A stretch of 37,918 nucleotides of DNA from positions 1 to 37,918 of the forward strand of contig CAMFGH010000016.1 of assembly GCA_945949875.1 (NCBI GenBank), in the 5' to 3' direction. Shown here in pieces: positions 1 to 8,719 of the stretch (the first letter of the stretch is position 1; every line of letters starts with the position of its first letter). Origin of the DNA: an uncultured bacterium. GTDB taxonomy: Bacteria > Bacillota > Clostridia > Lachnospirales > Lachnospiraceae. The notes below the pieces were generated by a model. That model ran no database searches and was not told where the DNA came from. It saw only the letters and a program-made list of their open reading frames with translations. Made by a program: the position numbers and the translations under genes.

Positions 1-90
1 TTTCGTACACATGATCCACATATAATAAGGAAAGAGATGCATCGTTTTATTATTTTGTATAAATTTTTTTCACTTTTTTTCATTTTGTTG

Positions 91-119
91 TTGATTTTAT
101 CAAAAGAGTGTAGTACTAT
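91..119 (+). promoter_or_regulatory. Candidate sigma-A promoter of the LacI-family gene
   Basis: TTGATT (91-96) and TACTAT (114-119) are separated by 17 bp, in a T-rich stretch. Transcription would start near 126, about 40 bases before the regulator's ATG. An AT-rich GAAAACGATT segment just downstream (about 128-137) resembles half of a LacI-type operator, but I cannot make it a convincing palindrome. Confidence 0.55.
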
Positions 120-166
120 CAAATTACGAAAACGATTAAGTAAAATAATTCATAAGGAAAACGAAC

Positions 167-1174
167 ATGGTTTCAGTAAAAGACATCGCAGCCGCGTGTC
201 ATGTTTCGGTAGCCACTGTAAGCAAGGCATTAAATGATTACAGTGATATCAGTGAGAAGACAAGAACCCTGGTCAAGGCTAAAGCCGCCGAGATGGGTTA
301 CCTTCCAAACATGGCTGCAGTAGCTCTCAAAACTAGCAGAACATATAATATAGGGATTTTGTTCGTGGATGGTGCCAACAGTGGTCTGAAGCACGAATTC
401 TTTGCCAGAGTTCTGCAGGGGATTAAGAGCCAGGCTGAATCTCAGGGTTACTGCATCACCTTTATCACCAATCGCATCGGTGACAAGGAAGTTTCCTATA
501 AAGAGTATTGCAGGAACCGGCAATTCGATGGCGTGATCATCGCCTGTATCGATTTTAACGATCCACAGGTTTTGGAACTGGTTAACACCGGTATCCCATT
601 AGTCACCATCGACCACGTCTTTAACAATACCATGGCAATCACTTCCGACAACGTAAAAGGTATCAGGGATTTGATGGAATACCTTTACGAAATGGGACAC
701 AGAAAAATCGCTTACATACACGGTGGCGACTCTTCTGTAACACAGGCACGTGTAACCAGCTTTTATCAATGCGCTGAACGATTCGGTTTAAACATCCCCA
801 GCGAGTATGTGATGGAATGTGAATACCACGACATAGAAGAATCCGCTCATTGTACCGAAAAGCTTCTGGATTTAAAGGATCGCCCTACATGCATCCTATA
901 CCCCGATGATTACACTGCCATAGGAGGCATTAACCTCATTAAAAACCGGGGTCTTTCCATTCCGGATGACATTTCCGTAGTGGGTTACGACGGTATCAGT
1001 TATGCAGAAATACACGAACCGTCAATCACCACATTAAAACAGGAAGCCGAGGAAATGGGAAGCCAGGCAGTAGCACACTTAATCGATCTTATTGAAAGGC
1101 CTAAGACAACATTAAAAGAACAGATTGTTGTACAAGGAGCCGTTTTAATAGGTAACTCTGTGAAGAAAAACTAA
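167..1174 (+). CDS. LacI-family transcriptional regulator of a sugar ABC operon
   Basis: This is a 335-residue DNA-binding regulator, the usual LacI/GalR length. Residues 1-50 form the N-terminal helix-turn-helix (VSVKDIAAACHVSVATVSKAL), followed by the hinge and a periplasmic-binding-protein-like effector domain (GILFVDGANSG at about 62, DGVIIACIDF at about 123, the C-terminal VVGYDG segment). The start ATG follows an AAGGAAAA ribosome site. It lies 61 bp upstream of a sugar-binding lipoprotein and two permeases on the same strand, so it very probably controls that transporter in response to its sugar. The effector is unknown. Confidence 0.92.
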   Translation: MVSVKDIAAACHVSVATVSKALNDYSDISEKTRTLVKAKAAEMGYLPNMAAVALKTSRTYNIGILFVDGANSGLKHEFFARVLQGIKSQAESQGYCITFITNRIGDKEVSYKEYCRNRQFDGVIIACIDFNDPQVLELVNTGIPLVTIDHVFNNTMAITSDNVKGIRDLMEYLYEMGHRKIAYIHGGDSSVTQARVTSFYQCAERFGLNIPSEYVMECEYHDIEESAHCTEKLLDLKDRPTCILYPDDYTAIGGINLIKNRGLSIPDDISVVGYDGISYAEIHEPSITTLKQEAEEMGSQAVAHLIDLIERPKTTLKEQIVVQGAVLIGNSVKKN

Positions 1175-1235
1175 AACAAAAAACAACCAGTCTTCACACC
1201 GTATTTTTCGCCTATGGGGGCAGAATGGAGGAACA

Positions 1236-2561
1236 ATGAAAAAGAAAATTTTAGCAACACTTTTATGCGTAACCATGGTAGCATCTCTTTTGGTTGGTTG
1301 TGGTTCTTCTAAACCAAAGAGCAATGGTAAAGTTTTAAACATTTACTGCTGGAATGAAGAATTTAAAACCCGTGTAACAGATCACTATCCGGGCTATGAA
1401 GCAGTGGATGGAACTACCGGTAAAATCGGGGATGTAACAGTAAAATGGAACATTACACCAAACGATGACAACGCATATCAGAACAATCTGGATGCTCACT
1501 TATTAGAGCAGGATAAAGCAAAAGCTGATGACAAGATCGACTTATTCCTGGTGGAAGCTGACTATGCTTTAAAATATGTAAACTCTGACTATACTCTTCC
1601 TGTTGCTGATCTTGGCATTCAGGATTCTGAATTAGCTGATCAGTATCAGTATACAAAAGACGTTGTAACAGATTCCAAGGGCGTTTTAAAAGGCGTTTCA
1701 TGGCAGGGATGTCCTGGTGTTCTCTTCTACAACCGTCAGGCTGCTATTGACGTACTTGGTTCCGATGATGCAGCTACTGTTCAGGCAGCTGTAGCTGACT
1801 GGGATACTTTCGCTGCAACAGCTGACAAAGCACAGGCTGCCGGTTACAAGATGACTGCAACAGTTAACGATACATATCGTACATTCTCCAACAACGTTTC
1901 CTCTAAATGGGTTGAAGGCGATAAAATCTCAATCGATGACAACTTAATGAAATGGGTTGAAATGTCCAAAGCTATGGTTGACAAAGGCCAGACAGGTACA
2001 GCAGATCTTTGGTCTGATGACTGGAGTGCAGGCTTCTATCCAGAAGGAAAAGTATTCTGCTACTTTGGACCAGCTTGGCTGATCAACTTCTGTATGGCAG
2101 CTGATCAGGAAGGCTCCATTGCTAACCAGGGTGGCTGGGGTGCAACAGAAGGTCCTCAGGGCTTCTACTGGGGCGGTACATGGATTTGTGGCGCTACCGG
2201 AACAGATAACGCTGACTTAGTAGCTGACATTATCCGCAAACTGACAACAGACGTTGATATCATGACAGAAATTGTAAAAGCTGATGATGACTTTGTAAAC
2301 AACAAACCAGCTATGGAAGCTATGGCTAAAGACGAATCCTACAAGAGTGCTGTTCTTGGCGGAATTAACCCACTGGCTATGTACTGTGCAGGTGCTGGCT
2401 CCATCGATCTGAGCAACTGCTCCGATTACGACCAGGCTTGTAACGAAGAATTCCAGCACGCTATGAAGAACTACTTCGATGGCAACGCTACATTAGATGA
2501 AGCAATCGATCTGTTCCACAAAGCAGTTGTTGAAAAACATCCTAACCTGAAATATGAATAA
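1236..2561 (+). CDS. Sugar ABC transporter substrate-binding lipoprotein
   Basis: This is a 441-residue extracellular solute-binding protein of family 1. The N-terminus has a lipoprotein signal (MKKKILATLLC..., lipobox LVGC with Cys22), so the mature protein is lipid-anchored outside the membrane. The body has the W- and Y-rich aromatic patches typical of carbohydrate binders (for example GWGATEGPQGFYWGG near 300). A GGAGGAACA ribosome site precedes the ATG. Two permeases follow after a hairpin terminator. The sugar cannot be told from sequence by eye. Its codon use is biased towards GCT/GTT/GAA, as in highly expressed genes. Confidence 0.93.
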   Translation: MKKKILATLLCVTMVASLLVGCGSSKPKSNGKVLNIYCWNEEFKTRVTDHYPGYEAVDGTTGKIGDVTVKWNITPNDDNAYQNNLDAHLLEQDKAKADDKIDLFLVEADYALKYVNSDYTLPVADLGIQDSELADQYQYTKDVVTDSKGVLKGVSWQGCPGVLFYNRQAAIDVLGSDDAATVQAAVADWDTFAATADKAQAAGYKMTATVNDTYRTFSNNVSSKWVEGDKISIDDNLMKWVEMSKAMVDKGQTGTADLWSDDWSAGFYPEGKVFCYFGPAWLINFCMAADQEGSIANQGGWGATEGPQGFYWGGTWICGATGTDNADLVADIIRKLTTDVDIMTEIVKADDDFVNNKPAMEAMAKDESYKSAVLGGINPLAMYCAGAGSIDLSNCSDYDQACNEEFQHAMKNYFDGNATLDEAIDLFHKAVVEKHPNLKYE

Positions 2562-2585
2562 AAATTACCCTTAGCGGGATTTCAG

Positions 2586-2618
2586 CTCCGCCTGTTGTCA
2601 AAGGCAGGCGGAGTTTTT
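2586..2618 (+). terminator. Intra-operon hairpin terminator after the binding-protein gene
   Basis: CTCCGCCTG (2586-2594) pairs perfectly with CAGGCGGAG (2605-2613) and is followed by TTTTT. It sits between the binding protein and the first permease. It probably allows partial read-through, so the lipoprotein is made in excess over the membrane parts. A smaller GCCT/AGGC hairpin followed by six T lies just behind it (2621-2640). Confidence 0.85.
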
Positions 2619-2683
2619 CAGCCTAAAAACAGGCATTTTTTATCATTTTTACTATGCAACCGCTTATGCAGGAGGAGAATCTT

Positions 2684-3592
2684 ATGCGTAAAACCAAAAA
2701 TTCTGTATCTTATAACAAATGGGGATATATTTTTCTCATTCCCTTCATGACAGCATTTATTATTTTCCAGTTCATTCCTTTGTTGAACACCATTTATAAC
2801 AGTTTCTTTGAAAACTATCTGGTAGGCTTAAATCAGGTTGGTCCTACATTCATCGGACTGGACAATTACAAATCTCTTATCAGCAACGGTGATCTTTTGA
2901 TCTATACCAGAAACACCTTAATCCTTTGGGTTATGTGTTTTGTTCCACAGATTATTTTGTCCCTGACTTTGGCTGCATGGTTTTCTGATGCCAGTTTAAA
3001 ATTAAAGGGTACCAGATTCTTCAAAACAGTAATCTATTTACCAAACCTGATTATGGCCTCTGCATTTTCCATGTTATTTTTCACATTGTTCTCTGAAAGA
3101 GGCCCTATCAACTCCATACTGATTCAGCTTGGCATATTATCCAAACCATTTGTATTCTTCTCAAGCACAATCGCTACCAGAACTTTGATCGCTTTCATGA
3201 ACTGCATGATGTGGTTTGGTAACACTACCATTCTTCTGATGGCCGGTATGATGGGTATTGATGGTTCCTTATTTGAAGCAGCTCAGGTAGATGGCGCTAC
3301 CTCTACACAGGTATTCTTCAAGGTTACGCTTCCTTTGCTTCGTCCTATTCTTTTATATGTTATGATCACTTCCTTAATCGGTGGCCTTCAGTTATTTGAC
3401 GTTCCACAGATTTTAACAAATGGTACAGGTGATCCGATGCGTAACACCATGACTCTGATCATGTTCCTGAACAACCATTTGTATAGCAAAAACTACGGTA
3501 TGGCCGGTGCACTTTCTGTTATGCTCTTTATCATCACATGTATTTTGAGCCTAATTATCTTTAAAGCATCCGGACATGATAAACGCAAATAA
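2684..3592 (+). CDS. Sugar ABC transporter permease, MalF/UgpA type
   Basis: This is an inner-membrane permease of about 302 residues. I place the start at the ATG at 2684, because AGGAGG (2670-2675) lies 8 bases before it. An in-frame ATG at 2654 would put that ribosome site inside the gene. Hydrophobic segments begin with WGYIFLIPFMTAFIIFQFIP, and about six are visible. The cytoplasmic EAA loop that contacts the ATPase reads EAAQVDGATSTQVFFKVTLP. It forms a heterodimer with the next gene's product and imports the sugar delivered by the upstream lipoprotein. Confidence 0.92.
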   Translation: MRKTKNSVSYNKWGYIFLIPFMTAFIIFQFIPLLNTIYNSFFENYLVGLNQVGPTFIGLDNYKSLISNGDLLIYTRNTLILWVMCFVPQIILSLTLAAWFSDASLKLKGTRFFKTVIYLPNLIMASAFSMLFFTLFSERGPINSILIQLGILSKPFVFFSSTIATRTLIAFMNCMMWFGNTTILLMAGMMGIDGSLFEAAQVDGATSTQVFFKVTLPLLRPILLYVMITSLIGGLQLFDVPQILTNGTGDPMRNTMTLIMFLNNHLYSKNYGMAGALSVMLFIITCILSLIIFKASGHDKRK

Positions 3593-3619
3593 TTCATCAG
3601 GAAAGGCAGGATCATATTT

Positions 3620-4477
3620 ATGGAAAACAAAAAAACCAAAGGCATGAGCGTTCATGCAAGAAGAACCTTTTCATATATCATATTAGTTCTCGTTACCATA
3701 CTTTGTTTATTCTGGTTTTATGTACTTTTCATAAATGCAACCAGATCTAACGGAGAATTGCAGTCAGGATTTACTTTTATACCAAGTACTCATCTTCTTG
3801 AAAACTGGAAGAATTTACGGGCAGGAACGCTTCCCATCCTCAGTGGTTTGAAAAACAGCTTGATCATCTCCTGTAGCTGTGTGCTGTTCAGTGTTTACTT
3901 CTCAACCATGACAGCATATGCGATTCACGCCTATGACTTTAAATTGAAAAAATTTATTTATCCTTTTATCCTGGCAATCATGATGATCCCAACACAGGTG
4001 ACTGCTCTTGGTTTCGTAAAATTAGTGGATGCAGTATCTATCTTCAGAGATTCCCCTGTTCCATTGATTGCTACTACCATTGCCGCTCCCGTTACTTTCT
4101 TCTATATGAAGCAGTACATGGAAAGCACCCTTCCTCTTTCCCTGATTGAGGCAGCACGTATTGATGGATCCAACGAGTTCAGAACATTCAACTCCATCGT
4201 ACTTCCTTTGATGAAACCCGCCATTGCAGTTCAGGCTATCTTTACTTTTGTAAACAACTGGAACAATTACTTCGTTCCTGCATTGGTTTTGAAATCCGAC
4301 GACAAACAGACGCTTCCCATCTTAATTGCCAGACTTCGTTCTGCAGACTTCTTAAAATTTGATATGGGCCAGGTTTATGTGATGATTGCATTCTCCATTT
4401 TCCCAGTCGTTATCATCTACCTGTTTCTGTCAAAATACATTGTATCCGGCGTGGCTCTGGGGGCGGTAAAAGAATAA
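3620..4477 (+). CDS. Sugar ABC transporter permease, MalG type
   Basis: This 285-residue membrane protein is the second permease of the importer. It starts after GGAAAGGCAGGA. The first membrane helix is near residues 15-37. The EAA loop (IEAARIDGSNEFRTFNSIVL) lies about 90 residues from the C-terminus, as expected for MalG-type subunits. No ATPase gene follows, so the transporter must borrow an MsmK-like ATPase, perhaps the one at 6502-7770. A bidirectional hairpin ends the operon. Confidence 0.92.
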   Translation: MENKKTKGMSVHARRTFSYIILVLVTILCLFWFYVLFINATRSNGELQSGFTFIPSTHLLENWKNLRAGTLPILSGLKNSLIISCSCVLFSVYFSTMTAYAIHAYDFKLKKFIYPFILAIMMIPTQVTALGFVKLVDAVSIFRDSPVPLIATTIAAPVTFFYMKQYMESTLPLSLIEAARIDGSNEFRTFNSIVLPLMKPAIAVQAIFTFVNNWNNYFVPALVLKSDDKQTLPILIARLRSADFLKFDMGQVYVMIAFSIFPVVIIYLFLSKYIVSGVALGAVKE

Positions 4478-4508
4478 ATACTTACTATGAAATAAATAAC
4501 TCCCTGAA

Positions 4509-4542
4509 AAAGGCCCCTCAAGCGAATGCTTGAAGGGCCTTT
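4509..4542. terminator. Bidirectional terminator between convergent genes
   Basis: AAAGGCCCCTCAAGC (4509-4523) pairs with GCTTGAAGGGCCTTT (4528-4542), with one mismatch and a GAAT loop. Read on the minus strand it is followed by a longer T run, so it also ends the YbjQ-family transcript. Confidence 0.85.
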
Positions 4543-4610
4543 CTATGACTCGAATTCTCTATTATTTTGTCTTCTTATTTTCTTGCTTCTCTTAATAGCT
4601 CTTTCCTATC

Positions 4611-4922
4611 CTATACAAATTTCACTGCTGTTCCGTATGCAATGACTTCTGCAGCCCCCTGCATAATAGCAGAGGATGCATAACGGATATTCACCACTGC
4701 ATCTGCTCCCAGTGCTTCTGCTTCTGCAACCATTCTCTTGGTGGCAATGGCACGAGCTTCATTCATCATCTCATTGTAAGCAGTCAATTCTCCACCCACC
4801 AATGTTTTGAATCCGGATGCAATGTCCTTCCCTACATGTTTGGACTGGATTGTGCTTCCTTTTACAATGGTCAGCATTTCCAGGTTTTTCCCACTGATGT
4901 AATCAGTATTTACTAAGATCAT
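4611..4922 (-). CDS. YbjQ/UPF0145 family protein
   Basis: This 103-residue protein matches the YbjQ (UPF0145, heavy-metal-binding-like) family over its full length. It has an N-terminal beta segment, the GKDIASGFKTLVGGEL core, the NEMMNEARAIATKRMVAEA helix, and the GADAVVNIRY strand near the end. The family folds as a small ring-forming oligomer of uncertain function. A very strong GAGGGGGGAAG ribosome site precedes ATG 4922. It overlaps the end of the small membrane-protein gene by 20 bp, so the two are co-translated. Confidence 0.88.
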   Translation of the reverse strand: MILVNTDYISGKNLEMLTIVKGSTIQSKHVGKDIASGFKTLVGGELTAYNEMMNEARAIATKRMVAEAEALGADAVVNIRYASSAIMQGAAEVIAYGTAVKFV

Positions 4923-5127
4923 CTTCTTCCCCCCTCTTTATCTCTTGTATTCTATCTATGCAAACTTTGATATTCAACGCACATAGAGCTAAAGGAATAA
5001 TAAGCAGCGCATATTTCGCTACGCCGTCCAGTTCATAGATGATGGCACCGAAATAAGCGATAAAATAAATCACAAACAAAATGGTGATCACAATAGGCGC
5101 TATCATTTTCTTTCCGTGAGAATTCAT
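4903..5127 (-). CDS. Small two-helix membrane protein, unknown function
   Basis: This 74-residue protein has two strongly hydrophobic helices (about 9-30 and 38-55) and a charged C-terminus (RIQEIKRGEEDDLSKY). I do not recognise a family. It overlaps the following YbjQ-family gene. The ribosome site before ATG 5127 is weak. An in-frame ATG at 5106, with GGAAAG close by, could be the true start. Confidence 0.6.
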   Translation of the reverse strand: MNSHGKKMIAPIVITILFVIYFIAYFGAIIYELDGVAKYALLIIPLALCALNIKVCIDRIQEIKRGEEDDLSKY

Positions 5128-5218
5128 CTTTTACACGCCTTCCAATCGCAATTGTTTATGCGGATATATATTCCACACATATCTAAAGTATACATCATGC
5201 TATGAATGATGTTATCAT

Positions 5219-5224
5219 TATAAT
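5219..5224 (+). promoter_or_regulatory. Perfect -10 box of the VOC gene
   Basis: TATAAT lies 25 bases before the ATG at 5250 and just before the ribosome site AAGGAG (5235-5240). No good -35 box is visible at the usual distance. Its position inside the longer possible reading frame from 5202 supports the later start. Confidence 0.5.
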
Positions 5225-5249
5225 AGCAAAGAAAAAGGAGAATGAAAAT

Positions 5250-5633
5250 ATGAAAATAGAACATATTGCAATGTATGTAAATGATTTAGAACAGACAAAA
5301 GACTTTTTTGTTCGTTTTTTTGGTGCCGCATCAAACGACGAATATCACAACAAAACCACCGGCTTTCGTTCCTATTTTTTGACCTTTGAGGATGGTGCCA
5401 GGCTGGAGATCATGAACAAACCGGACGTAAAGGACGCGGAAAAGCACCTGGCTTCTACCGGCTATATCCATATTGCATTTTCTGTGGGTAGCAGAGAAAA
5501 GGTGGACCAGATAACCGGCCAGTTGAAAGAAGCCGGCTACAGGGTTATTTCCGGGCCACGGGTAACAGGGGATGGCTACTATGAAAGCTGCATTTTAGAT
5601 TTGGAAGGAAATCAGGTGGAAATCACGGTATAA
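5250..5633 (+). CDS. VOC superfamily (glyoxalase/bleomycin-resistance fold) protein
   Basis: This is a single-domain, 127-residue vicinal-oxygen-chelate protein. It starts MKIEHIAMYVNDLEQTKDFF, the standard opening of the family. Likely metal ligands are His5, the Glu in ARLEIM, the His in YIHIAF and the Glu in NQVEITV, so the complete HEHE set of a glyoxalase I-like enzyme is there. ATG 5250 has AAGGAG 9 bases before it. An in-frame ATG at 5202 would add 16 atypical residues and overlap the -10 box. It is a lone gene. The substrate is unknown (methylglyoxal adduct or antibiotic). Confidence 0.85.
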   Translation: MKIEHIAMYVNDLEQTKDFFVRFFGAASNDEYHNKTTGFRSYFLTFEDGARLEIMNKPDVKDAEKHLASTGYIHIAFSVGSREKVDQITGQLKEAGYRVISGPRVTGDGYYESCILDLEGNQVEITV

Positions 5634-5665
5634 CCTGATCAAAAACGCTCCGGCGTCAAATCGGC

Positions 5666-5701
5666 AAAGGGAAACGCTTGTGTGTCAAGTCGTTTCCCTT
5701 T
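5666..5701. terminator. Terminator between convergent VOC and isomerase genes
   Basis: AAAGGGAAACG (5666-5676) pairs perfectly with CGTTTCCCTTT (5691-5701), with a further CTTG/CAAG pairing inside. It probably serves the genes converging from both sides. Confidence 0.8.
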
Positions 5702-5707
5702 CTTTAT

Positions 5708-6502
5708 CTATAATGATAATTCCCTCCGCAAATAGCGGATATCTTCTTTTACCCCTTCCACATCAGCTGCTCCCTCAGGAGAGTATTCCAGCACCAAATC
5801 TGCCTCCGGTGTATAAGTCTTATACGCATCCAAAAACTCCTCAAAATCAAGGATGCCATCATGTATACGTAGGTGATCATCGAAACTACCATAGTTATTA
5901 TGGATATGATAAGAGACAATCTGGTTTTTCAGGCTACTTATCACGTATGGAATATTCCAGCCACTGAGATTACAATGTCCAATGTCAATCAGCACCTTAC
6001 AGCCAAGCTCTTTGCATTCTGCGATGAACTCCTCCTGATTGAAAAGTCCCTTTTTGAGGGTAGCAAGCGTTACATTTTCTACTGCCAGAGATACGTTATA
6101 TCCGTCGCAGATGTGCTTCACATCCCGATAATTCTCTCTCGCATACTGTAACAGCATGGTTTTTTCTTCCTGCTTCACCACCATGTTACTATGGTGAAAA
6201 ACCATGTAGGCCGGATGTAACGGAGCGACTTCTTTCAAGGTTTTGTGAAGCAGTTCTATACTGTGTCTGTATACATTTCCCTGCGAAGAAACCGCATACT
6301 CAGATTCATAGTAGGGACCATGCAGGGAACAGGGAATCCTTTTCAAATATTCCAGTTCCCCATGAAATTTCTCTCCAAAACATGGTTTATGGAATTCCGG
6401 GAAAATTTCCAACCCTACTGCTCCACCAAACTCATCTAAATAATCATGAATGTGTTCCCAGCGTTCTGCAGGAACTGCATTGGTACTAAAATATAACTGC
6501 AT
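5708..6502 (-). CDS. Sugar phosphate isomerase/epimerase-like TIM-barrel protein
   Basis: This 264-residue protein belongs to the xylose isomerase-like / AP-endonuclease 2 TIM-barrel superfamily. Expected metal-site residues are visible: Glu in LAVENVTL, Asp and His in VLIDIGHCN, His in SYHIHNNYG, and Glu in LVLEYSPEG. Its start overlaps the ATPase stop by one base (TGATG), so it is translationally coupled and belongs to the sugar-import operon. It probably isomerises or epimerises the imported sugar or a derivative. The substrate is not known. Confidence 0.82.
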   Translation of the reverse strand: MQLYFSTNAVPAERWEHIHDYLDEFGGAVGLEIFPEFHKPCFGEKFHGELEYLKRIPCSLHGPYYESEYAVSSQGNVYRHSIELLHKTLKEVAPLHPAYMVFHHSNMVVKQEEKTMLLQYARENYRDVKHICDGYNVSLAVENVTLATLKKGLFNQEEFIAECKELGCKVLIDIGHCNLSGWNIPYVISSLKNQIVSYHIHNNYGSFDDHLRIHDGILDFEEFLDAYKTYTPEADLVLEYSPEGAADVEGVKEDIRYLRRELSL

Positions 6503-7770
6503 CAGATAGCCTCCCTTCCGGCAAACTCCACCTCTTGATCAACAACATATTTCCCGGAAGGAATCGGCTCCTTATGAAATACATGGTAGGTTCCGTTTTC
6601 TGTATCTTTTGGATATCCCAGATTCTTTTCCGAGTTCCGGTGGAAGAAATGAAAGCGTTTGAAGGTCGGTCGAACATACACAGTCTGTCCTCTTTCCGGG
6701 ATAAAGTCGGTGCAGATTGCGATCATTTCCTGTCCTTCCACATCCAGATACACTCCATATTCCTTTCCATAATCTTCTTCGTATTTCACCACCGCTTTCA
6801 GGCCATTGGAAATAGGAGATGGGCTTAACTGCATATGTTCCGGCCGAATTCCCAAATAGAACTCTGTTTCTTTTTGATGATCCAGAATTTTCTTCCAATC
6901 ATCCGGTAGCAAAAGGGACTCGTACCCCAGATGAATTCTGCCACAGGTGTACAAAACCTTCACAATATTCATGGCAGGAGATCCGATGAATTTTGCAGTA
7001 AAAACATTTGCCGGCTGATTGTATATACGGTCAGGTGTATCCAGCATCTGAAGTTCACCGTCCTTCAACAAGGCGATCTTCTGTCCCACCGTCATGGCCT
7101 CTACCTGGTCATGGGTCACATAAATGAAAGTCTGGTGATATTTTTCATGTATTTTTACAAGTTCCTTTCTGGCACGCATACGCAGCTGGGCATCCAGATT
7201 GGATAAAGGTTCATCCAGTAAAAAGTAAGGTGCTCTTTTTACAACCGCACGGGCCAGAGCGACTCGTTGGCGTTGCCCACCAGACAATTCCTTTGGTTTC
7301 CGGTCTCTGTATGGTTTTAAATCCAGCATCTCCAGAACCTCTTCCAGTCTGCTATCGATTTCCGTTTGTGGAAGCTTTGCAGCTTTCAGGCCGTATGTAA
7401 TATTCTTTTCCACAGTCATATGTGGATATAGGGCGTAATTCTGAAATACCATGGCAACATTGCGAAGGCCACAGGGAATATCATTGGATCTGATTCCACC
7501 CATATATAAATCACCACCGGTGAGTTCCTCCAACCCTGCAATCATACGAAGGGTAGTGGACTTACCGCATCCGGAGGGTCCTAACAGAATAAGCCTCTCT
7601 CCTTTTTGAATGGTTAAGTTTAGATCCCTGATAACCTGAGTTTTTCCAAAACTTTTTTCAGCATGCACAAGACTGATTTCAGCCTCCCCGGCTTCCTTGT
7701 TCTCATTTATATTCTCAGTTATCATGTTTGTCTTTTTTTCTTCTTTCACAATCGATATACTCCATTCCAT
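6502..7770 (-). CDS. Sugar ABC transporter ATPase, MsmK/UgpC/MalK type
   Basis: This is the nucleotide-binding subunit that powers carbohydrate import. Walker A is GPSGCGKST, the Q-loop MVFQNYALYP, the signature LSGGQRQ, Walker B YFLLDEPLSNLD and the H-loop VTHDQ. A C-terminal TOBE-type regulatory domain of about 150 residues follows, as in MsmK/MalK. The 422 residues are long because of an extra N-terminus of about 30 residues. ATG 7770 has no good ribosome site. ATG 7725, after an AAAGAAGAAAAAAAG stretch, is an alternative. It is last but one in the minus-strand operon and may also serve the importer at 1.2-4.5 kb. Confidence 0.92.
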   Translation of the reverse strand: MEWSISIVKEEKKTNMITENINENKEAGEAEISLVHAEKSFGKTQVIRDLNLTIQKGERLILLGPSGCGKSTTLRMIAGLEELTGGDLYMGGIRSNDIPCGLRNVAMVFQNYALYPHMTVEKNITYGLKAAKLPQTEIDSRLEEVLEMLDLKPYRDRKPKELSGGQRQRVALARAVVKRAPYFLLDEPLSNLDAQLRMRARKELVKIHEKYHQTFIYVTHDQVEAMTVGQKIALLKDGELQMLDTPDRIYNQPANVFTAKFIGSPAMNIVKVLYTCGRIHLGYESLLLPDDWKKILDHQKETEFYLGIRPEHMQLSPSPISNGLKAVVKYEEDYGKEYGVYLDVEGQEMIAICTDFIPERGQTVYVRPTFKRFHFFHRNSEKNLGYPKDTENGTYHVFHKEPIPSGKYVVDQEVEFAGREAI

Positions 7771-7843
7771 TATGTTGTGTTTCTGCAGAGATTCCTTTAT
7801 GTTATGCTCCTGCAGACATCACTTTATGTTGTGTTTCTGCAGA
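7770..7843 (-). repeat. Three 27-bp tandem repeats before the ATPase gene
   Basis: On the plus strand, TTATGTTGTGTTTCTGCAGA begins at 7770 and 7824, and a variant copy begins at 7797, each followed by 7 variable bases, giving an exact 27-bp period. A further CTTCTGCA remnant follows at about 7851. Read on the minus strand, the last one and a half units are in frame with the ATPase start and would encode about HNIKESLQKHNI. The array fills most of the gap between permease and ATPase. Confidence 0.8.
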
Positions 7844-7885
7844 AGTGTATTGCTTCTGCAAGTTACAAATCTCCCATCCGTAGGA

Positions 7886-8719
7886 TCATCCTTTGATGCC
7901 GGACATGGCAAAGGTATCAATGATCTGCCTCTGGAAAAACAGATACAGAATCAGCGGAATGGACATGGTCATAACAGAAACAGCCATGGCCACCGGGAAA
8001 TTGGTTCCGCCTTCCGCGCTGATATACATTTGAAGTGCCAGCGACAGGGTGTAATTTTCCTTACTTTTTAAAATCAAAACCGGCCACACATATTCATTCC
8101 AGGAATTAATGAAAAAAATGATTCCGGTGGAGCAAAGGGCAGGTTTTACGATTGGCAGGACAATTTCCAGCATAGTTTTTCTATGCCCGATATGATCCAG
8201 CTTTGCCACTTCGATTAAGGATTTTGGAATCGTGCGCATACTTTGGCGTAGCATAAAAATCCCCAACACGTCAGCAAACTGAGGCAGCATGACGCCATAA
8301 ATGGAATCCGACAGTCCCCATTTGGAAATCAGAAGATAGTTCGGAATCATGGAAACGGTAAAGGGAATAAACATGGTGCTGAGCATCAGAAAATATAAAA
8401 CGTTTTTTCCCTTCACTTCAAAATACACAAGGCTGTATGCCGCCATGAAGCTGGTCACCAGCTTTAGGGATGTTACAACGCATGCAATGATCAGTGTGTT
8501 GCATGTGATCTTTACAAAAGGCAGCGTCTCAAATACATGTTTATAATTTTCCAATGTGGGCGCCTTGGGCAACAGCGTAAGCACATGGTTCAACGCTTCC
8601 TGGGTGGTCTTGAAGGAATTGCAGAAGGCGAAAATAATCGGATAAAGCCAGGCCACTGCAATCAGACAAAGCACCACGTGAAGAACCACCTGCAGAGGAT
8701 CCGTTTTTCTAGTTTTCAT
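7886..8719 (-). CDS. Sugar ABC transporter permease, MalG type
   Basis: This permease has about 277 residues, with roughly six membrane helices and the EAA loop LIEVAKLDHIGHRKTMLEIV. I chose ATG 8719, because AAAGGAG lies 8 bases upstream. An in-frame ATG at 8740 lacks this. With this start it overlaps the upstream permease by 11 bp. It forms the translocation pore with that protein. The C-terminus ends in IIDTFAMSGIKG, typical of the family. Confidence 0.91.
   Translation of the reverse strand: MKTRKTDPLQVVLHVVLCLIAVAWLYPIIFAFCNSFKTTQEALNHVLTLLPKAPTLENYKHVFETLPFVKITCNTLIIACVVTSLKLVTSFMAAYSLVYFEVKGKNVLYFLMLSTMFIPFTVSMIPNYLLISKWGLSDSIYGVMLPQFADVLGIFMLRQSMRTIPKSLIEVAKLDHIGHRKTMLEIVLPIVKPALCSTGIIFFINSWNEYVWPVLILKSKENYTLSLALQMYISAEGGTNFPVAMAVSVMTMSIPLILYLFFQRQIIDTFAMSGIKG

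Noticed and set aside
128-141. Possible catabolite-response (cre) site near the LacI promoter
   Set aside because: GAAAACGATTA matches only part of the cre consensus, with at least three mismatches at fixed positions.
37-237. A 66-codon frame before and overlapping the LacI gene
   Set aside because: It starts in a promoter-like T-rich stretch, lacks a ribosome site and overlaps the real regulator in another frame.
7663-8071. Plus-strand cysteine-rich frames (MLCFCR repeats) opposite the ATPase leader
   Set aside because: They arise from the 27-bp tandem repeat read on the wrong strand and overlap the permease and ATPase genes.
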